A stretch of DNA of 64,000 nt. Origin: Pythium myriotylum. Lineage: Eukaryota > Oomycota > Peronosporomycetes > Pythiales > Pythiaceae. The stretch covers positions 1,364,001-1,428,000 of the forward strand of contig JALJCQ010000008.1 of NCBI GenBank assembly GCA_023091665.1. The letters run 5' to 3'. The notes below the pieces were generated by a model, which had not been told where the DNA came from, made no database searches, and was given only the letters and a program-made list of their open reading frames with translations. Positions 20,302-31,885 of the stretch are shown piece after piece. Made by a program: the position numbers and the translations under genes. Numbering within the stretch: position 1 is the first letter of the stretch; each line of letters begins with the position of its first letter.

Positions 20302-21753
20302 ATGAAGAGTTTCAAGCATTACCTCTTCACCAAGGAGGATGCCTTCGCGTCCTTCAGCATCTTCTGCGGCGCCTTCGGTATCGGCACGCTCGGTATGCCG
20401 GCGAACTTTGCACGCGCCAGCCCGCTGTACGCTCTGATCGCCATGGCGTTCATGGGCTTCGCCAATGTCTACGCGTCTGTAGTCGTCTCTAAGACGCTGC
20501 TGCATTCACCAAGATCCGTCAAGACATTCGGCGATCTCGGCGAGTGGGTCGCCGGACGCTTTGGCCGCTACTTGGTCGTGACGGCCCAGATGCTCGTGTG
20601 CTTGCTCACGGCAGCGGCCTTCCTCGTGCTTGGAGGCAACCTGCTGAGCTCGCTTTTCCCCCAGGCTTACAGCCAGGCCTTTTGGATCGCCTTTATGGCA
20701 CTCATGGTGCTTCCTGTCTCGCTTACCCCGACGATGAAGGAAGGAGCGATCACCGCTCTGGTCGGCTGTATTGCAACGGTGATCGCAGATGTGTTCGGCG
20801 TTGGCATCTTACTTCAGGCCATGGACGGCCATCCGTCGGTACCAACACCAAACGTATCGCTCGAACAAGTCGCAACGACATTCGGTAATCTGGCGCTCGC
20901 ATACGGTGGTGCCATTGTGATTCCGACCGTACAACGCCAGCACAAGCAACCCGACCGCGTGCCTCAGGTCGTCTGCATCACGCTGACGCTCGTGACCGTG
21001 CTCTTCGTCGCGCTCGCGGCCACGGGTTACTCAGCTGTGGGTTGCCAAATCTCCGGTAACTTGCTCTACAGCGTCTTCCCGGACAAGGACGGCTACTCAT
21101 CCATCGGCTTCAAATCCAACTACGGCGCGGCGACCATTGCGTATCTCTTCATGCAGCTGCACATCACGATCGCGTTCGCTGTCTTCCTTCACCCAGCGTT
21201 CTATATTCTCGAGCGTCTCGTACTAGGTATGCATCGTCCACGAGATGAAGCGTTCGAGGCATTGCCATATCAGTCAGGCGAGACTCCTCAGGAGACGCAG
21301 AAGAGATCGACGACCTGGAGCGTCGCATCAAGCAAAGCTCCCGATGGCACGGAGATGGAAAACGACGAGAGCGACGTTGAGCTCGCCGAGTACAAAGGTG
21401 CAGGCGCTGTGTTCAAGTATGTTCTGTTGCGCCTTGCGCTCATCGTGTGCCTCGTGATCGTCGCTGTCGTACTCCGGAAGAAATTCGTGGACCTCTCTGA
21501 TTTCATCGGCGCATTCTGCAACACCATCCTCTGTATCCTCATCCCGATTGCGTTCCACCTCAAGAAGAATGGATCCACGCTGCCCATGTGGGAGCGTGTT
21601 GTGGCCGTGCTGACGTTCGTTATCTGTGCTGGTTTGGGCGGATACGTCACCTACAAGAGCGGAAAGGCCCTGATCGTGACCGAAGACCCGGGCGTCAAAT
21701 TCCCCTTCTGCAAGCCGGTCCACCAGAACGAGTTGTACTACCTTAAACCGTGA
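20302..21753 (+). CDS. Amino acid/auxin permease (AAAP) family transporter
   Basis: 483 residues, single exon. The N-terminus has the AAAP signature (..FSIFCGAFGIGTLGMPANFARA..) followed by about 11 hydrophobic helices. ..VSLEQVATTFGNLALAYGGAIVIPTVQRQH.. is the conserved helix 6 region of this family. A 70-residue charged cytosolic loop (about residues 310-375, rich in E/T/S) separates the last helices. Proton-coupled uptake of neutral amino acids is the usual function; substrate unknown. The AAAP family is expanded in oomycetes. The start is supported by the initiator-like motif just upstream. Confidence 0.9.
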   Translation: MKSFKHYLFTKEDAFASFSIFCGAFGIGTLGMPANFARASPLYALIAMAFMGFANVYASVVVSKTLLHSPRSVKTFGDLGEWVAGRFGRYLVVTAQMLVCLLTAAAFLVLGGNLLSSLFPQAYSQAFWIAFMALMVLPVSLTPTMKEGAITALVGCIATVIADVFGVGILLQAMDGHPSVPTPNVSLEQVATTFGNLALAYGGAIVIPTVQRQHKQPDRVPQVVCITLTLVTVLFVALAATGYSAVGCQISGNLLYSVFPDKDGYSSIGFKSNYGAATIAYLFMQLHITIAFAVFLHPAFYILERLVLGMHRPRDEAFEALPYQSGETPQETQKRSTTWSVASSKAPDGTEMENDESDVELAEYKGAGAVFKYVLLRLALIVCLVIVAVVLRKKFVDLSDFIGAFCNTILCILIPIAFHLKKNGSTLPMWERVVAVLTFVICAGLGGYVTYKSGKALIVTEDPGVKFPFCKPVHQNELYYLKP

Positions 21754-22579
21754 TGAACGTAAAAAGCGGCTGACTTTCGCATTGAACGATAGAATAGACT
21801 CCTGTCGAACTGGGAGGATGTCGAACAAATTGTCTCTTAAATCCAATACCACAGCAGAAAATACTCTACTTGTGGCAGTTGGAGATTATCCAAAGTATGG
21901 CACAGGATACGATGCAGAAAAGCAAGATCACCCGCAGATCATCCAAAATGCAGCCAGGCAATGACGAGAGGATTTCGCACGATCGGGGAATTGACCCTGC
22001 ATTTATATCGATGGACGCTCTGGTCGAATTCCATTTGCGCGAGAAGAAGGCTTCCGTGAAGAGAAAAGCTGAAGCTGCGGGTACAGAGAACTCAGTGGAC
22101 ACTCCAACTCAGCTTCAGTTGGAAACAGAGGAGCTCAAGGCAGTTCATGGCAAATACATGGACTCAGTCGAGCGAGGCCTCAACAGAATGCGAAAGAGAC
22201 GTTTCTGACATGCGTCTTTCAAGATTGCATGCTGGAGTGCCCGAGTTTTCCTTCAGACTTCCAGATAGTTTTGTATTGAGGGAAAACCTTGTGCCCGACC
22301 AACTTTGTGAGTCGGGCAAACTTAGCACAACACACCTCATCAAGATATTGCTCAAATTAACTGTGCTTCTTGAAGAAGCGTTTCAGACAAGGCATTGATG
22401 TTTTTCCGATTTATTCTCGGTATGCGCACTGCAACAATTAAGCAGGTTTGAGCACAAAAGTAATTCTCACAAATGGATTCTACGAGATTCTTCGGCCTCC
22501 TTACACGAGAAGCTTCTTTGTGTACGATTCTAGTCGTTGTGAATCGGCTTCTTGGGTGTGGAGACCGTCTAGACGAAAA
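21754..22579. other. Intergenic with a weak coding frame
   Basis: A + frame at 21870-22208 (112 codons) reads ..ALVEFHLREKKASVKRKAEA..LQLETEELKAVHGKYMDSVERGLNRMRKRR, a charged helical stretch. It could be a small gene or a decayed exon. No homology is recognised, and nothing else is visible. Confidence 0.3.
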
Positions 22580-24170
22580 CTAGAGCTCCAGTGCCTGTTT
22601 CTCGGCCTCAAAGGAAATCGACTCCGCCTTACAGGGTAGGAAGGCTTGTGTAGTTTCGTTCCATTTTGGGATGCCGATTACGCGATCGCCTGCATCGATC
22701 TGTTGGAGGATGGTATAGCAACGCGGGTGGCCAGTCGCGCAAAAGTTCTTCCGGAAGACAGGGTCATAGTCTTCAACTCCACCAAGACACTGGCGCTTGT
22801 GCACACACAAAATCATCTCCATCTGGTCACGTGCCGCTGAATCAGTGTAGCCAGCAAGCTTGGCCGACTCATAAATGGCGATTGTCCATCGACGCATTTT
22901 GGTATCAAATTCATTGGGAGCTCGCGTAGTTGGCTTCAGAACGGTGGATGTACCACGCTCATCGGCCAGTAGCTTCACAGTCGCGGCGTTGATCGTGTTG
23001 GAGTCTTTGCAGTTAGTGTACATGTTAGTCAGAGCACCTTGCAATGCGTACGTGTAGCTGTACACCCCCAGGTCCTTCGCGTCGACATAGTCAGAGAATC
23101 GACCAGGTAGGTCTTTAAAGAACGCGTACAACGTGTTTGTGGGGTTCGTGCGAACATCGACCCACTGCTGGCTTGTACTGAGCGTGTTCATGGTAATCGT
23201 GTCAGTATTGAGAAACGTTCCGCTCGAACGTCGTGGACAACTGTTCCAGAACCTTTCATCGCTACCTTTCTGGTTAGCTGACAGTAGCGCATTCTCGTCT
23301 CCGAGCTGGCACTTCACGTAAATGGTCTGTAGTGCGTCAATGAAGCCGTGGTGCGTGTAGAAAATTGGGTCAGCTGGTGATTGGAGCCACGTCATGACAC
23401 CGCCTAAAGCACTGTGAACCATATCTGAGCAGTAGCGTCAGGGAGAGCACGCTAGATAAACCATCCTTAGAAGAAAGCAACGTACTGTGGACCCCGCGCT
23501 CGATAGACGTTGCATAATCCAGCCAATTGTCGTAGGTGAACATCTGTTGGTAGACAGACGTGAAGAAGGCCTCAGCTGGGTACGGTCTTCTGTAGGCTAA
23601 ACCCCGCACCATGCACCGAGCGCAAGTTCTCGTGCTCCCGCAAAAGCTCGATAGCATCGACCCGGTCGCGCAGACGCCGCCCCATGTCCGAGGGATCGTG
23701 ACGTTGAGAACGGTGACGCTGTACGTGGTGGAAGAACCGATTGAAGACCCACCAAAGTCTCGGTAAATCGGAGAACAGTTCTCGATTGTTGAACACACAC
23801 CACTTGCCATGCGTGCTGTTGCCGACAAATGGTCCCAGTAGGGGATCGTCACGCACTTGTAGTCATCGCCGAGACTGCGGAGCATGTTCTCGTAGCCGAG
23901 CAAGAACATTCGGTGCCAGTACATAAACACGCACGTCTGGTGGGCCTCAAGCTCCGACCAGTACTCCGTGTGGAGCTCCACAAACTTGAGATGGTAGCCT
24001 TTCTGCATGGCGAGCTTGACGGCGTTGATGTACCGAGTCTTCTCCGCGTCCGAAAGGAGTTCCCATGGTTTACGGACACGCGGCTCCGTGCAGGCTGTTC
24101 CAGCGGGCTGCGCTGCAATGGCCGGCAAGGCACCAAGCAGCAGCAATAGCAAGGTTGCTATCTTCGACAT
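22580..24170 (-). CDS. Secreted tyrosinase (2 exons), intact
   Basis: Exon 1 is 23486-24170; a 61-nt intron (23425-23485) is followed by exon 2, 22580-23424; about 509 residues. The start at 24170 gives a signal peptide (MSKIATLLLLLLGALPAIA-). CuA site: ..VELHTEYWSELEAHQTC..YWHRMFLLGYENML.. with three His. CuB site: ..GVHNMVHSALGG..SPADPIFYTHHGFIDAL.., with the first two His codons on either side of the intron. The usual DP.FY.HH motif is intact. Type-3 copper oxidases hydroxylate or oxidise phenols; secreted oomycete tyrosinases may act on the wall or on host phenolics (inference). Its paralogue at 33303 has the intron at the identical position and phase. Confidence 0.9.
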
Positions 24171-24441
24171 GACGGCGGAAAATCCAAAGTGTGTATTGGT
24201 TGCTGCTTTGAGAACCAAATCCTTCGACATTCGACTCCTTGAAGGATCGCGACCTTTCACGTCTGACAAGATACGGATACCGGTTTCCAACACCGGTAGT
24301 GGATCTTGAAGAGACTCAAGTGCCTTCTCGGTTCGCTCGGGTGCATTGTCTCTCTTTGACTGTCTCTAAAGGATGATGAGACGGTACTGCGTTGCGATTC
24401 TTCTGCTTCCACTCTTAATGGCACTGGAGCGCTGGACTCCG

Positions 24442-24477
24442 GCTGGCTGAGCCCAGCGCTAGCTGGGCTCAGCCAGC
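24442..24477. repeat. Perfect 16-bp palindrome, 4-nt loop
   Basis: Arms 24442-24457 and 24462-24477 (GCTGGCTGAGCCCAGC and its reverse complement). It lies in the ruined leader region of the tyrosinase pseudogene. Confidence 0.92.
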
Positions 24478-24699
24478 AGGAACCTCATGCTCTACCGTTC
24501 GACGCCGCAGGTCATGGGACGCATATGACGCCAACGAGAAGGCTCGCTACTTGTCGGCAATCAAGCTAGCAATAAAACAAGGCTACCACCAGAAATTCGT
24601 CGAGTTACACACGGAGTATTGGTCCGAGCTCGAGGCTCACCAAACGTACGTTTTCATCTACTGGCACCGCATGTTCCTGCTCGGCTATGAGAATATGCT

Positions 24700-25732
24700 C
24701 AGTGTTCCTCACAATACCAGTATGTATTGATTGGGTTATTTTTTTCGACCCAATCAATTATTGCCCAATATCAATACTTTCTCCAATATCCGTGCATTAA
24801 CGTGGAGTTCAGTCTCTGCGTGCCTTCTTCTTCCCGTTCTCGTTGTAAGTAATCGCATCCTTTTAGAGAGCTTCAGCAACAGTTTACACACCGCACGGAT
24901 CGTCAATATATACTTGAGAAGTAGGGGCTTCTTGAGCGTTGCGGGATACAAGCGGTATCGTCGCTCTCTCAAGATAAGGCCAGCCGAGAAAAGAGGCATT
25001 CAACCTCGTTACATCCACTGCAGATTGGTATGTGCCGAAGTATTCGTGTTTGCAACTGACTCGCACTCGCCCGCGAACGACATGCCCACATCCTCGTCAT
25101 TGCTGCCGATCTCAACACTTTTTAATCTCCTCAAGCTAATGGCTTCGGCTGCAGTGAGGCTCTCCTCAACTCCTCGCAACACATTAACGATGCTGCTCTC
25201 GAAGTCGGGTGACTTGAAAACAGTCTTTCCAGGCCCTCAGATAGTTCGAGCTGCTTAGTCTTCGCAGCTGGAAATTTGGACATGAAGCTGTCAAAGAGAG
25301 CTTGAATGTCCGACATTGTTGGTGTCAATTTGGCATTCTTCGAAGTCCTGTGGTTGACTGAGTCATCACCCTCGCAATCTTTGCCAGTCGTTACAACCTC
25401 CCAATCATGAACAGGGCAGGCTTGTAGGCGGTCGGTGATACAGTGGTCTGTATTCCTTTAACTTTGGCAAAGGGATCGATTGAGCAACTCAGGGTGGTGA
25501 GCCTCCCACCGCCACTAACATGAGAATGGAGTCTCCCATCGATTCAAACTGATCGGCACGAACTGATAACAACGGGGACACAGATCGGGTGGTTGGTGGA
25601 CACCATGTTCGTCTCCGGCGGTGACGATTCCTGAACGGCGTTATTTGGGGGTATTGAAGCTGGCCCCAATAAATTATTTCAGCTAGATTTATTGATAATA
25701 TTGGTAATCCAATATATTGTTGAGGAACACTG
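24700..25732 (-). mobile_element. hAT-family element, internally deleted
   Basis: Terminal inverted repeats are CAGTGTTCCTCA / TGAGGAACACTG. The 8-bp target duplication AATATGCT is at 24692-24699 and 25733-25740; both are standard for hAT. The minus strand at about 24850-25000 still encodes a piece of the transposase C-terminal dimerisation domain (..LFSAGLILRERRYRLYPATLKK..), out of frame with an upstream remnant (..NEVECLFSR..). Nested self-complementary A/T-rich sequences lie just inside the left end. Length 1,033 bp, non-autonomous. Confidence 0.88.
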
Positions 25733-25984
25733 AATATGCTGCGCAGCCTCGGAGACGGTTATAAGTGCGTCACGATTCCGTACTGGGACCATCTGTCAGC
25801 AACCGCTCGGCGTGTGAGCCAAAAGTGCTACTCACTCGAGACGTGCGCGCCGATCGTCCTGGACTTCGGCGGTTCGACCACTGGAACAGACACAAGTCTC
25901 TGGATCTATGACACCCTGATCCCAGACGATGAAACGACCAAGTGTATCACGGCCCCACTCTTCTCCGACTTCTGCGCCAATAAC

Positions 25985-27013
25985 TCCACAACCACGCAGT
26001 TTCTCTCAGACGTCTTCAGTCTACGTCTGTCTTCTACGCCGCCCAAGATCTGGGACCTAGCAACGCTTCACCGGAGCCGCAATCAAGAACTCGGCGCCGC
26101 GGCGGACCCGTTCCCAGTTCTACAAGCTGTGTGGCAGCAGCTCGTACTTGAGACGCTGGTGTTCCTTGCTACGTGGAGGTCTAAGCAATCATATGGGGAT
26201 AACCCCTGGACTTTTGACAATGCTGCGGTTCTTCACGACGCCTCTTGTCATCGGGTCTTGAAGACGCTCAACTTCAGGTTCATGGCGGACCGCAACCGAC
26301 CAGAGTGGCACGCGGCGCTAGTTGGCGACCTCAGAACTGTCTTCCGCAGTTCCCTCGAGTTTCCCCCGCCGGTACAGCTACAAGACCGCGCGATGCATCT
26401 CCTATTTTTCGACGGAGGCTCCCGTGGAAACCCAGGCCCAGGTGGGGCTGGGGCAGTACTGGTTCGAGCCGCTCCCCACTCAGGCGCGGCAGAGATCATC
26501 TGGAGTGCTGCGACCAGTCTCGCGTAACCACGAATGACAAACAATCAAGCTGAATATCAAGGCCTGCTTGTTGGGCTCCGCAAGGCTCATTCGCTTGGTC
26601 TTTCCTCTCTCCAAGTAATCGGTGACAGTGCCCTCGTTTTGCGTCAGCTGCGGGAACACAGACCACCGCGCAACTCAAAACTTCTGGTCAGCTATAACCG
26701 CGCCGGTCAGCTCGCAGATCGCCTTGGCATCCAGAGGTGGATCCATCAAGAAGCTCGTGCACATAACCGGATGGCTGATGCAAAGGCTAACCTGGTCATG
26801 GACTCACGACACAGTGCCCAAGTCAGCCACCCTACGAACCGCGAAGGTCATACTGATCTTCCCGCCCTGCAAGCCAATGACCTACGTCCGTGGTGGCCAA
26901 TAACAGGCCTGCCCGTTGACCCCCTCTAGGTCGATACCCGCTAAGCTCCCAGCTATTAGGATTCACATAGTTGAACTCAATAGACTCCACCTGCATCATC
27001 ATCATCATCATCA
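25985..27013 (+). mobile_element. 5'-truncated LINE carrying an RNase H domain
   Basis: Flanked by TCTGCGCCAATAAC at 25971-25984 and 27014-27027, a target-primed duplication inside the tyrosinase gene. It encodes the end of the RT ORF and an RNase H domain with all four catalytic acids (..FFDGGSRGNPGPGGAG.., ..NNQAEYQG.., ..VIGDSALV.., ..HNRMADAKAN..). It is interrupted by one in-frame TAA at 26525-26527. The 3' end reads ..CTCAATAGACTCCACCTG then (CAT)n, the same tail type as the large LINE at 53.8-62.9 kb and of a closely related family. Confidence 0.85.
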
Positions 27014-27646
27014 TCTGCGCCAATAACACGCAGTGTGCACGGTGCGTCTTGCGGGGGCCAATGAGCAGCACACCATATCCTGCCGAGGCCTACTTCGCGT
27101 CGGTCACACAGCAGCTCTTCCGCTACTCTTCATGGCAGCTTGTGACCACATCTATCGAGCGTGGCATTCATAGTACGTAATAAACCCTACGCTTAGTGGA
27201 TCCGTGCGTTGGAAGCACTCACGCATCTAAACATATCCTCAGATACAGTCCACGGCGCTGTTGGGGGGATCATGGACTGGTTCCAATCGCCATTCGACCC
27301 CCTCTTTTACTCATATCACGCGCTGATCAATCTGCTGCAAACCATCCATTTCAAGTGCAAGAATCGAGGCGAGGTCATTCTGTCGAGATCGAAGAAGGGG
27401 TCCGACTCGCGATTCTGAGCCAATTGCGCGCGAAGAAGCGCTGAGAAGTTCCAATCGTCGGATGTTATCACTATGAATACGCGTGACTTCTGGGGCAACA
27501 AATGGATCAGCGTACGATCCAACCCGAGTAATATCCTGAGTCAAAGATCGAATGTATATTGAGAAAGAAACTATGAAAAATCGTGAGTGATCCAGTCGAA
27601 AAGTTCGAGCGTGACTGTCGTCGTCCAAAATAGTTTGGCCAGCTGT

Positions 27647-30600
27647 CTACCACGCAAGATTGCGCACTACTGTGTTCACCTGTCCTGCAGGCTGGCGGCG
27701 CGCGTAGGCCTTGATTGACTCACTGTAGGTCCACGTGAGCATACCCGACCCGACGGCAATGAGCCAGGGAACATAGTCAACAGGGGCAGCGCCCATAATG
27801 TCCTGAAGTCCTGGCACGTACACGAAGATGACGAGCAAGCAGACCTCAACAATCGTACCGTAAATCATTGTCGCATTGCTGAAGATGCCGTGGCGGAAGA
27901 GCGAAACGCGACGAGTCTTGCACATCCAGACGTGGAAGAACTGGCAGAAAACGAGGCCGATGTAGCACGCAGCGCAAGCCTTGCGGTAGATCACAACCTG
28001 AGCATCTGCGTCAAAGCATCGGCCATTCGAGTTGCAGATTCTCGGCGAATCATCCTGCCAGTAGTCGTCACCAGTCATGTAAATATCTGAGAGTGAAAAA
28101 TCGTGGCGCCAGTACACCGACGCGTAGGCGAGTAATGAGCCGATGACGTTGATCATCCCAGCGACGACGTAAGCGTAAATAAGTAGCGGTGGAGACATAA
28201 GCGGTCCTTTGCGAGGTTTCGAGGCGGGCGCTGCATGATCGTACTCTCGGCGGGCTCGTAGGCGAGTGAGATGGCAGGACCGAGTTCGGTTCCTAGGTCA
28301 ACGCTGAGAATCTGGAGTGAGGAGAGTCCTGCAGGCATACCAAACGCCAGGTTGATTGCCACCGGCGCAATCTCAGGCCACAGGAGCGTGAGCGTGTACG
28401 CGATGGTCTTTTTGAGGTTGTCGAAGATGACACGTCCTTGCTCAATGCCGCGTACGATTGAGGAAAAATTATCGTCCATGAGCACGATGTCCGATGCTTC
28501 GCGTGCAACATCGCTTCCGTTCTTGCCCATGGCGACTCCGACGTCAGCTTGTTTCAATGCCGGAGCGTCGTTCACTCCGTCGCCAGTCACGCAGACGCAC
28601 TCACCGATTGATTGACTCATCTGAACGATCTGGAGCTTATGTTGCGGCGTCGTGCGAGCAAATACCACGGCATTCTTGCGAAGGATCTTGGTGAACTGTT
28701 CCGGAGAAAGATGGTCAATTACTGCGCCGTGGACGACAGCAGAGTCGTATCTTTCCCAGCCAGCTGAGTTGATAAATTCCTTGTCACTGGCTGGTGGAGT
28801 GAGCAACTCGAGTGGCCTAGCCGAACTGTCAAGCAATTTTATCTCACGTGCAATTGCCTGTGCTGTCAGAGGATGGTCACCAGTGACCATGAACACCTTC
28901 ACGCCGGCCTCTTTGCACTTTCTAATGGCCTCTGGGACGTCGTCACGAGGAGGATCCATGATCGCGATCATGCCAACAAAGCACAAGTCATTTTGAGGGA
29001 AGTTCTTGGCCTCGGCCGAGAACGCCGTGTCGTCCTCTGGTGAGAAGCGACGAGAAGCGATGGCGATGACACGACGCCCATTGCTGCCAAAGAGCTCGTA
29101 CGCCTTGGAAAAGTCGCTACGAAAACTGTCATCCAGCGTTGCCTCTTCACCATTCATCGTGACATACGTCGAGCACTTGGTGATGATCACCTCTGGCGCA
29201 CCTTTGATGAACACATCAAATGATTTGCGACTAGTTCGATGGCCTGGTGCTGGAACCACGACTAGTTGCCACTTATTTGTCGAGTTGAATGGGATTTCAA
29301 AAACCAATGGGAACTCTTTCCGCGTGGTCTCAGCCGAGGACTGCAACTCTGCGAAGTGCAGGAGGGCGATATCTGAGGGGTTCCCCTGATACTTACGGTT
29401 GCTCACAAACTCGCGTCGAGAACTGTAAGAAGCCGCGAGGTCCCCGGGCTTTTGAGCTGGCAAACGACTTCCGTCTCCCTTTCGGGCTACCGCAGTGCGT
29501 AGAACACTGGGTGCCATTGCGATGTTGTTAGTATCCGCAGGATCGGGTGTCGAGCGGTTGCAGAGCGTGGCGCCACGGAAAAGGAGTGCGCGAGCGGAGC
29601 TACCGGCAAGATAATCAACGCTCTCATCTGTGTCGATCACATAGCTGTCCATGGCTGACTGTCGTTGGAAGTCGCGACCGGTCCACGTATCGGTCACGGT
29701 CATGACGATCTTGGTGAGCGTGCCTGTCTTGTCGGTCGCAACGAGGGTGATGGATCCGAGCGTCTCAACACAGTCCAAGCGCTTCACAAAAATGCTGTGA
29801 ACTGCCATGCGCTTGGCTGTGATCGTGAGCAGGGAGGTTACGGTGGCAGGAAGACCTTGCGGCACGTTGGCAACGATGATCACGAGGAAACCGTTGATGA
29901 ATGTGTTTAGGACGTCGTGGCCCTTCTTGCGTGCGACGCCGATTGCGAAGAGCACGCTGGCCATCGAGATGGCGAGTGCCGAGATGAAGCGTACGAAAGT
30001 CTTAACTTCGCGCTGCATGTTGGTCTCACGCTGCGTCGTCGAGCTAGCAAGCTTCGCGATGCGACCAATCACGGTACAGTCACCGATGCTGAGCACAAGG
30101 CCAAGTGCCGAGCCGTCAAAGCACAATGAGCCGTTGAATGCGACGTTCTTGCACTCGAGCGGGGCAAGACTGTCTTCCATTTTCTTAGCCGTCAGGGACA
30201 CGAGCTCCGATTCGCCTGTGAGGGACGAGTTTTCAACCTTGAGATTGCTGCAATGCAAAATACGGAGGTCTGCAGGCACCTTGTCCCCGTTGTGAATCCA
30301 GACGAGGTCACCAACAACGAGCTCCTCGGCGGGGATGAGCTGGCTTGTGCCATCACGAATAACAGTGCACTTTTGCGGTAGCATGTTCTTGAATGAGTCC
30401 ATGACCTTGCTAGTCGATCGTTGCTGGAGAAAAGTCATCGTGCACGTACAAAAGACGATCGCAAAAAGCACCAGAACCAGGTACAAGTTGAGCGTGACCG
30501 AGGTGTCGAGCAAGTACGTGATCAAACTTAAGATCCCGGCGACGTTCAGCAGTACCATGAAGAGGTCGAGGAACTGGCGGAGGAATAGAATGTAGTCCGG

Positions 30601-30942
30601 AATACGCTCGGGTGGCGAGAGGCGATTAAACCCGTATTTCGTACGAAGTGACGGGATTGAATCAGACCCAAGCCCACGACTCTTTTCTATGTCTCCAACT
30701 GCAATTCCACTGTCTCCGAGCTACTGAGCAACCTCGTCAACATCGTCATAAGCTTGCCAGTAACGACTATTGTCGCTTTGCGTCCCGCCAGCCTCGGCAG
30801 AGACTACTTTGTCTGAAGCTGCTTGATTCCCCATCTCAACCCGAACAGAGTGAGGGTTAGCCGGAGCTTCCCTCATCGACGCCCCCATTGCTTGTGAACG
30901 AGAGTGCTGCTGTCCTTGATCTTCCTGGAACTTGGCCAACAC
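27647..30942 (-). pseudogene. P-type cation ATPase, Na+/K+-ATPase alpha-like (type IIC), with two coding lesions
   Basis: The reading order is ATG at 30942, an N-terminal cytosolic region, an in-frame TAG at 30721-30723, the conserved ..KYGFNRLSPPERIPDYILFLRQFLDLF.. entry to TM1, then an open frame to about 28200 containing TGES (..SSLTGESELV), DKTGTLT, KGAPE, ..MVTGDHPLTA.. and GDGVNDAPALKQADVGVAMG. TM5-6 carries ..SVDLGTELGPAISLAYEPAES.., the Na+/K+-ATPase family form. A one-base frameshift near 28197-28203 displaces the last 180 residues (..LLIYAYVVAGMINVIGSLLAYASVYWRHDF.., TM7-10). The family catalyses ATP-driven Na+/K+ exchange at the plasma membrane. The body is otherwise full-length, so the lesions are recent, polymorphic or assembly errors; the annotation as pseudogene is provisional. 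Confidence 0.8.
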
Positions 30943-31375
30943 CGAGCAAAATCGGAAGTGAGTACTTCAGAGTGGCTTGCAAATGCCAAAACTCAGCTCG
31001 CATCCCTGGAGTGCCCTGTCTCAAGGCGGAAAGATCGCACTAGGATTGTTCAATGCCGGCTGTGCTGTGACGGGGGAGCCTGGTATCACCATCAGTGCGC
31101 TTGCGTTGGTCACGTATCTAAAAATGGCGGTAAGCAGCGATGCCGCTGTGGACAAAGGGTATCCACGTTTAAACCGATATCCCTGAGCCGGGCTCCCTAG
31201 TCTATATATATATGGGGGTGGCTCAAGCTGGCTAGCGACACTGGGATCCTCTGTAAAGTAGTATTCGTCTACATGAATTCTACAACTGATGTCCGAGGAA
31301 GTGCACGTTCGAAGTACTTAATGCATCGATTAGTACTTCATGCAGGGAGAACAATTCTGGGCTCATGGTTCGGGG
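30943..31375. other. Upstream region of the ATPase, no gene recognised
   Basis: A + frame around 30977-31186 (..ALGLFNAGCAVTGEPGITISALALVTYLKM..) has some hydrophobic coding character but no recognisable identity. A short TA tract lies at 31203-31211. Confidence 0.3.
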
Positions 31376-31440
31376 ATGATGATGATGATGATAAAGTCTA
31401 TTGAGCTCAACTCGTGAATCCTCATTTGGTTCGGGGATGC
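31376..31440 (-). mobile_element. Solo LINE 3' tail, minus orientation
   Basis: (GAT)n followed by AAAGTCTATTGAGCTCAACT, the reverse complement of the 3' terminus seen in the LINEs at 27.0 kb and 53.83 kb. An extremely 5'-truncated insertion of the same LINE group. Confidence 0.65.
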
Positions 31441-31659
31441 AAAGCAATAGACAGCCGCAGTCCTCGTTTGTTGTAGGAAGAGAACTGTCGGCTCAACAAT
31501 GTGCGGTCCACAATCCCATATTGCTACAAATACGCGTCAAAGTAGCCCACGGTGCTCAATCTCATGATGACCTTTGGAGTTGCCAAAACCTTTGTCCAAG
31601 ACTGCCGAGGTTTATCGAACTTTTATCTTACTTCAACTTCAGTATCGCACAACAACATT

Positions 31660-31885
31660 TGGCTGTCCGCGCAATCCACACCCGCACAAGCACCCAAGTC
31701 AACTACCCCACCTCTGGCACAGGTCACATTGACATTCACACCATGTGAGACAATGACCTGCGTACGCGGTGGTCCCACACGACCGCCGCCGCATTGAGTT
31801 GAAACAGGCACTTCATCAAGCCCCCTTCAAGCTATTCGGATTTACAAACAGGTCAATCCGCTTGGATCATCATCACGACTTCAGA
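31660..31885 (+). mobile_element. Decayed LINE 3' end fragment
   Basis: Contains ..CAATGACCTGCGTACGCGGTGG.. and ..AAGCTATTCGGATTTACA..ATCATCATC, matching in order the 3' end of the LINE copy at 26.86-27.01 kb (..CAATGACCTACGTCCGTGG.., ..AGCTATTAGGATTCACA..). Confidence 0.6.

Larger units (their letters stand above)
24373..27545 (+). pseudogene. Tyrosinase pseudogene broken by hAT and LINE insertions
   Basis: Three pieces follow the 22580/33303 tyrosinases: 24373-24699 (degenerate signal peptide; ..ARYLSAIKLAIKQGYHQKFVELHTEYWSELEAH..YWHRMFLLGYENML), 25733-25984 (..RSLGDGYKCVTIPYWDHLSATARR..) and 27014-27545 (..PAEAYFASVTQQLF..SIERGIHS, intron, ..VHGAVGGIMDWFQSPFDPLFYSYHALINLLQ..). The gaps are a 1,033-bp hAT element and a 5'-truncated LINE. 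Further lesions are a 36-nt palindrome with an in-frame TGA in the leader region, a Trp-to-TGA change at about 27416, a CuB HH changed to YH, and loss of the C-terminus. The exon junction (GTACGTAA...CTCAG) is still recognisable at the family position. Confidence 0.88.

Noticed and set aside
27001..27014. (CAT)n as a coding or regulatory microsatellite
   Set aside because: It is the 3' tail of the inserted LINE, confirmed by the target duplication right after it and by the same tail at other copies.
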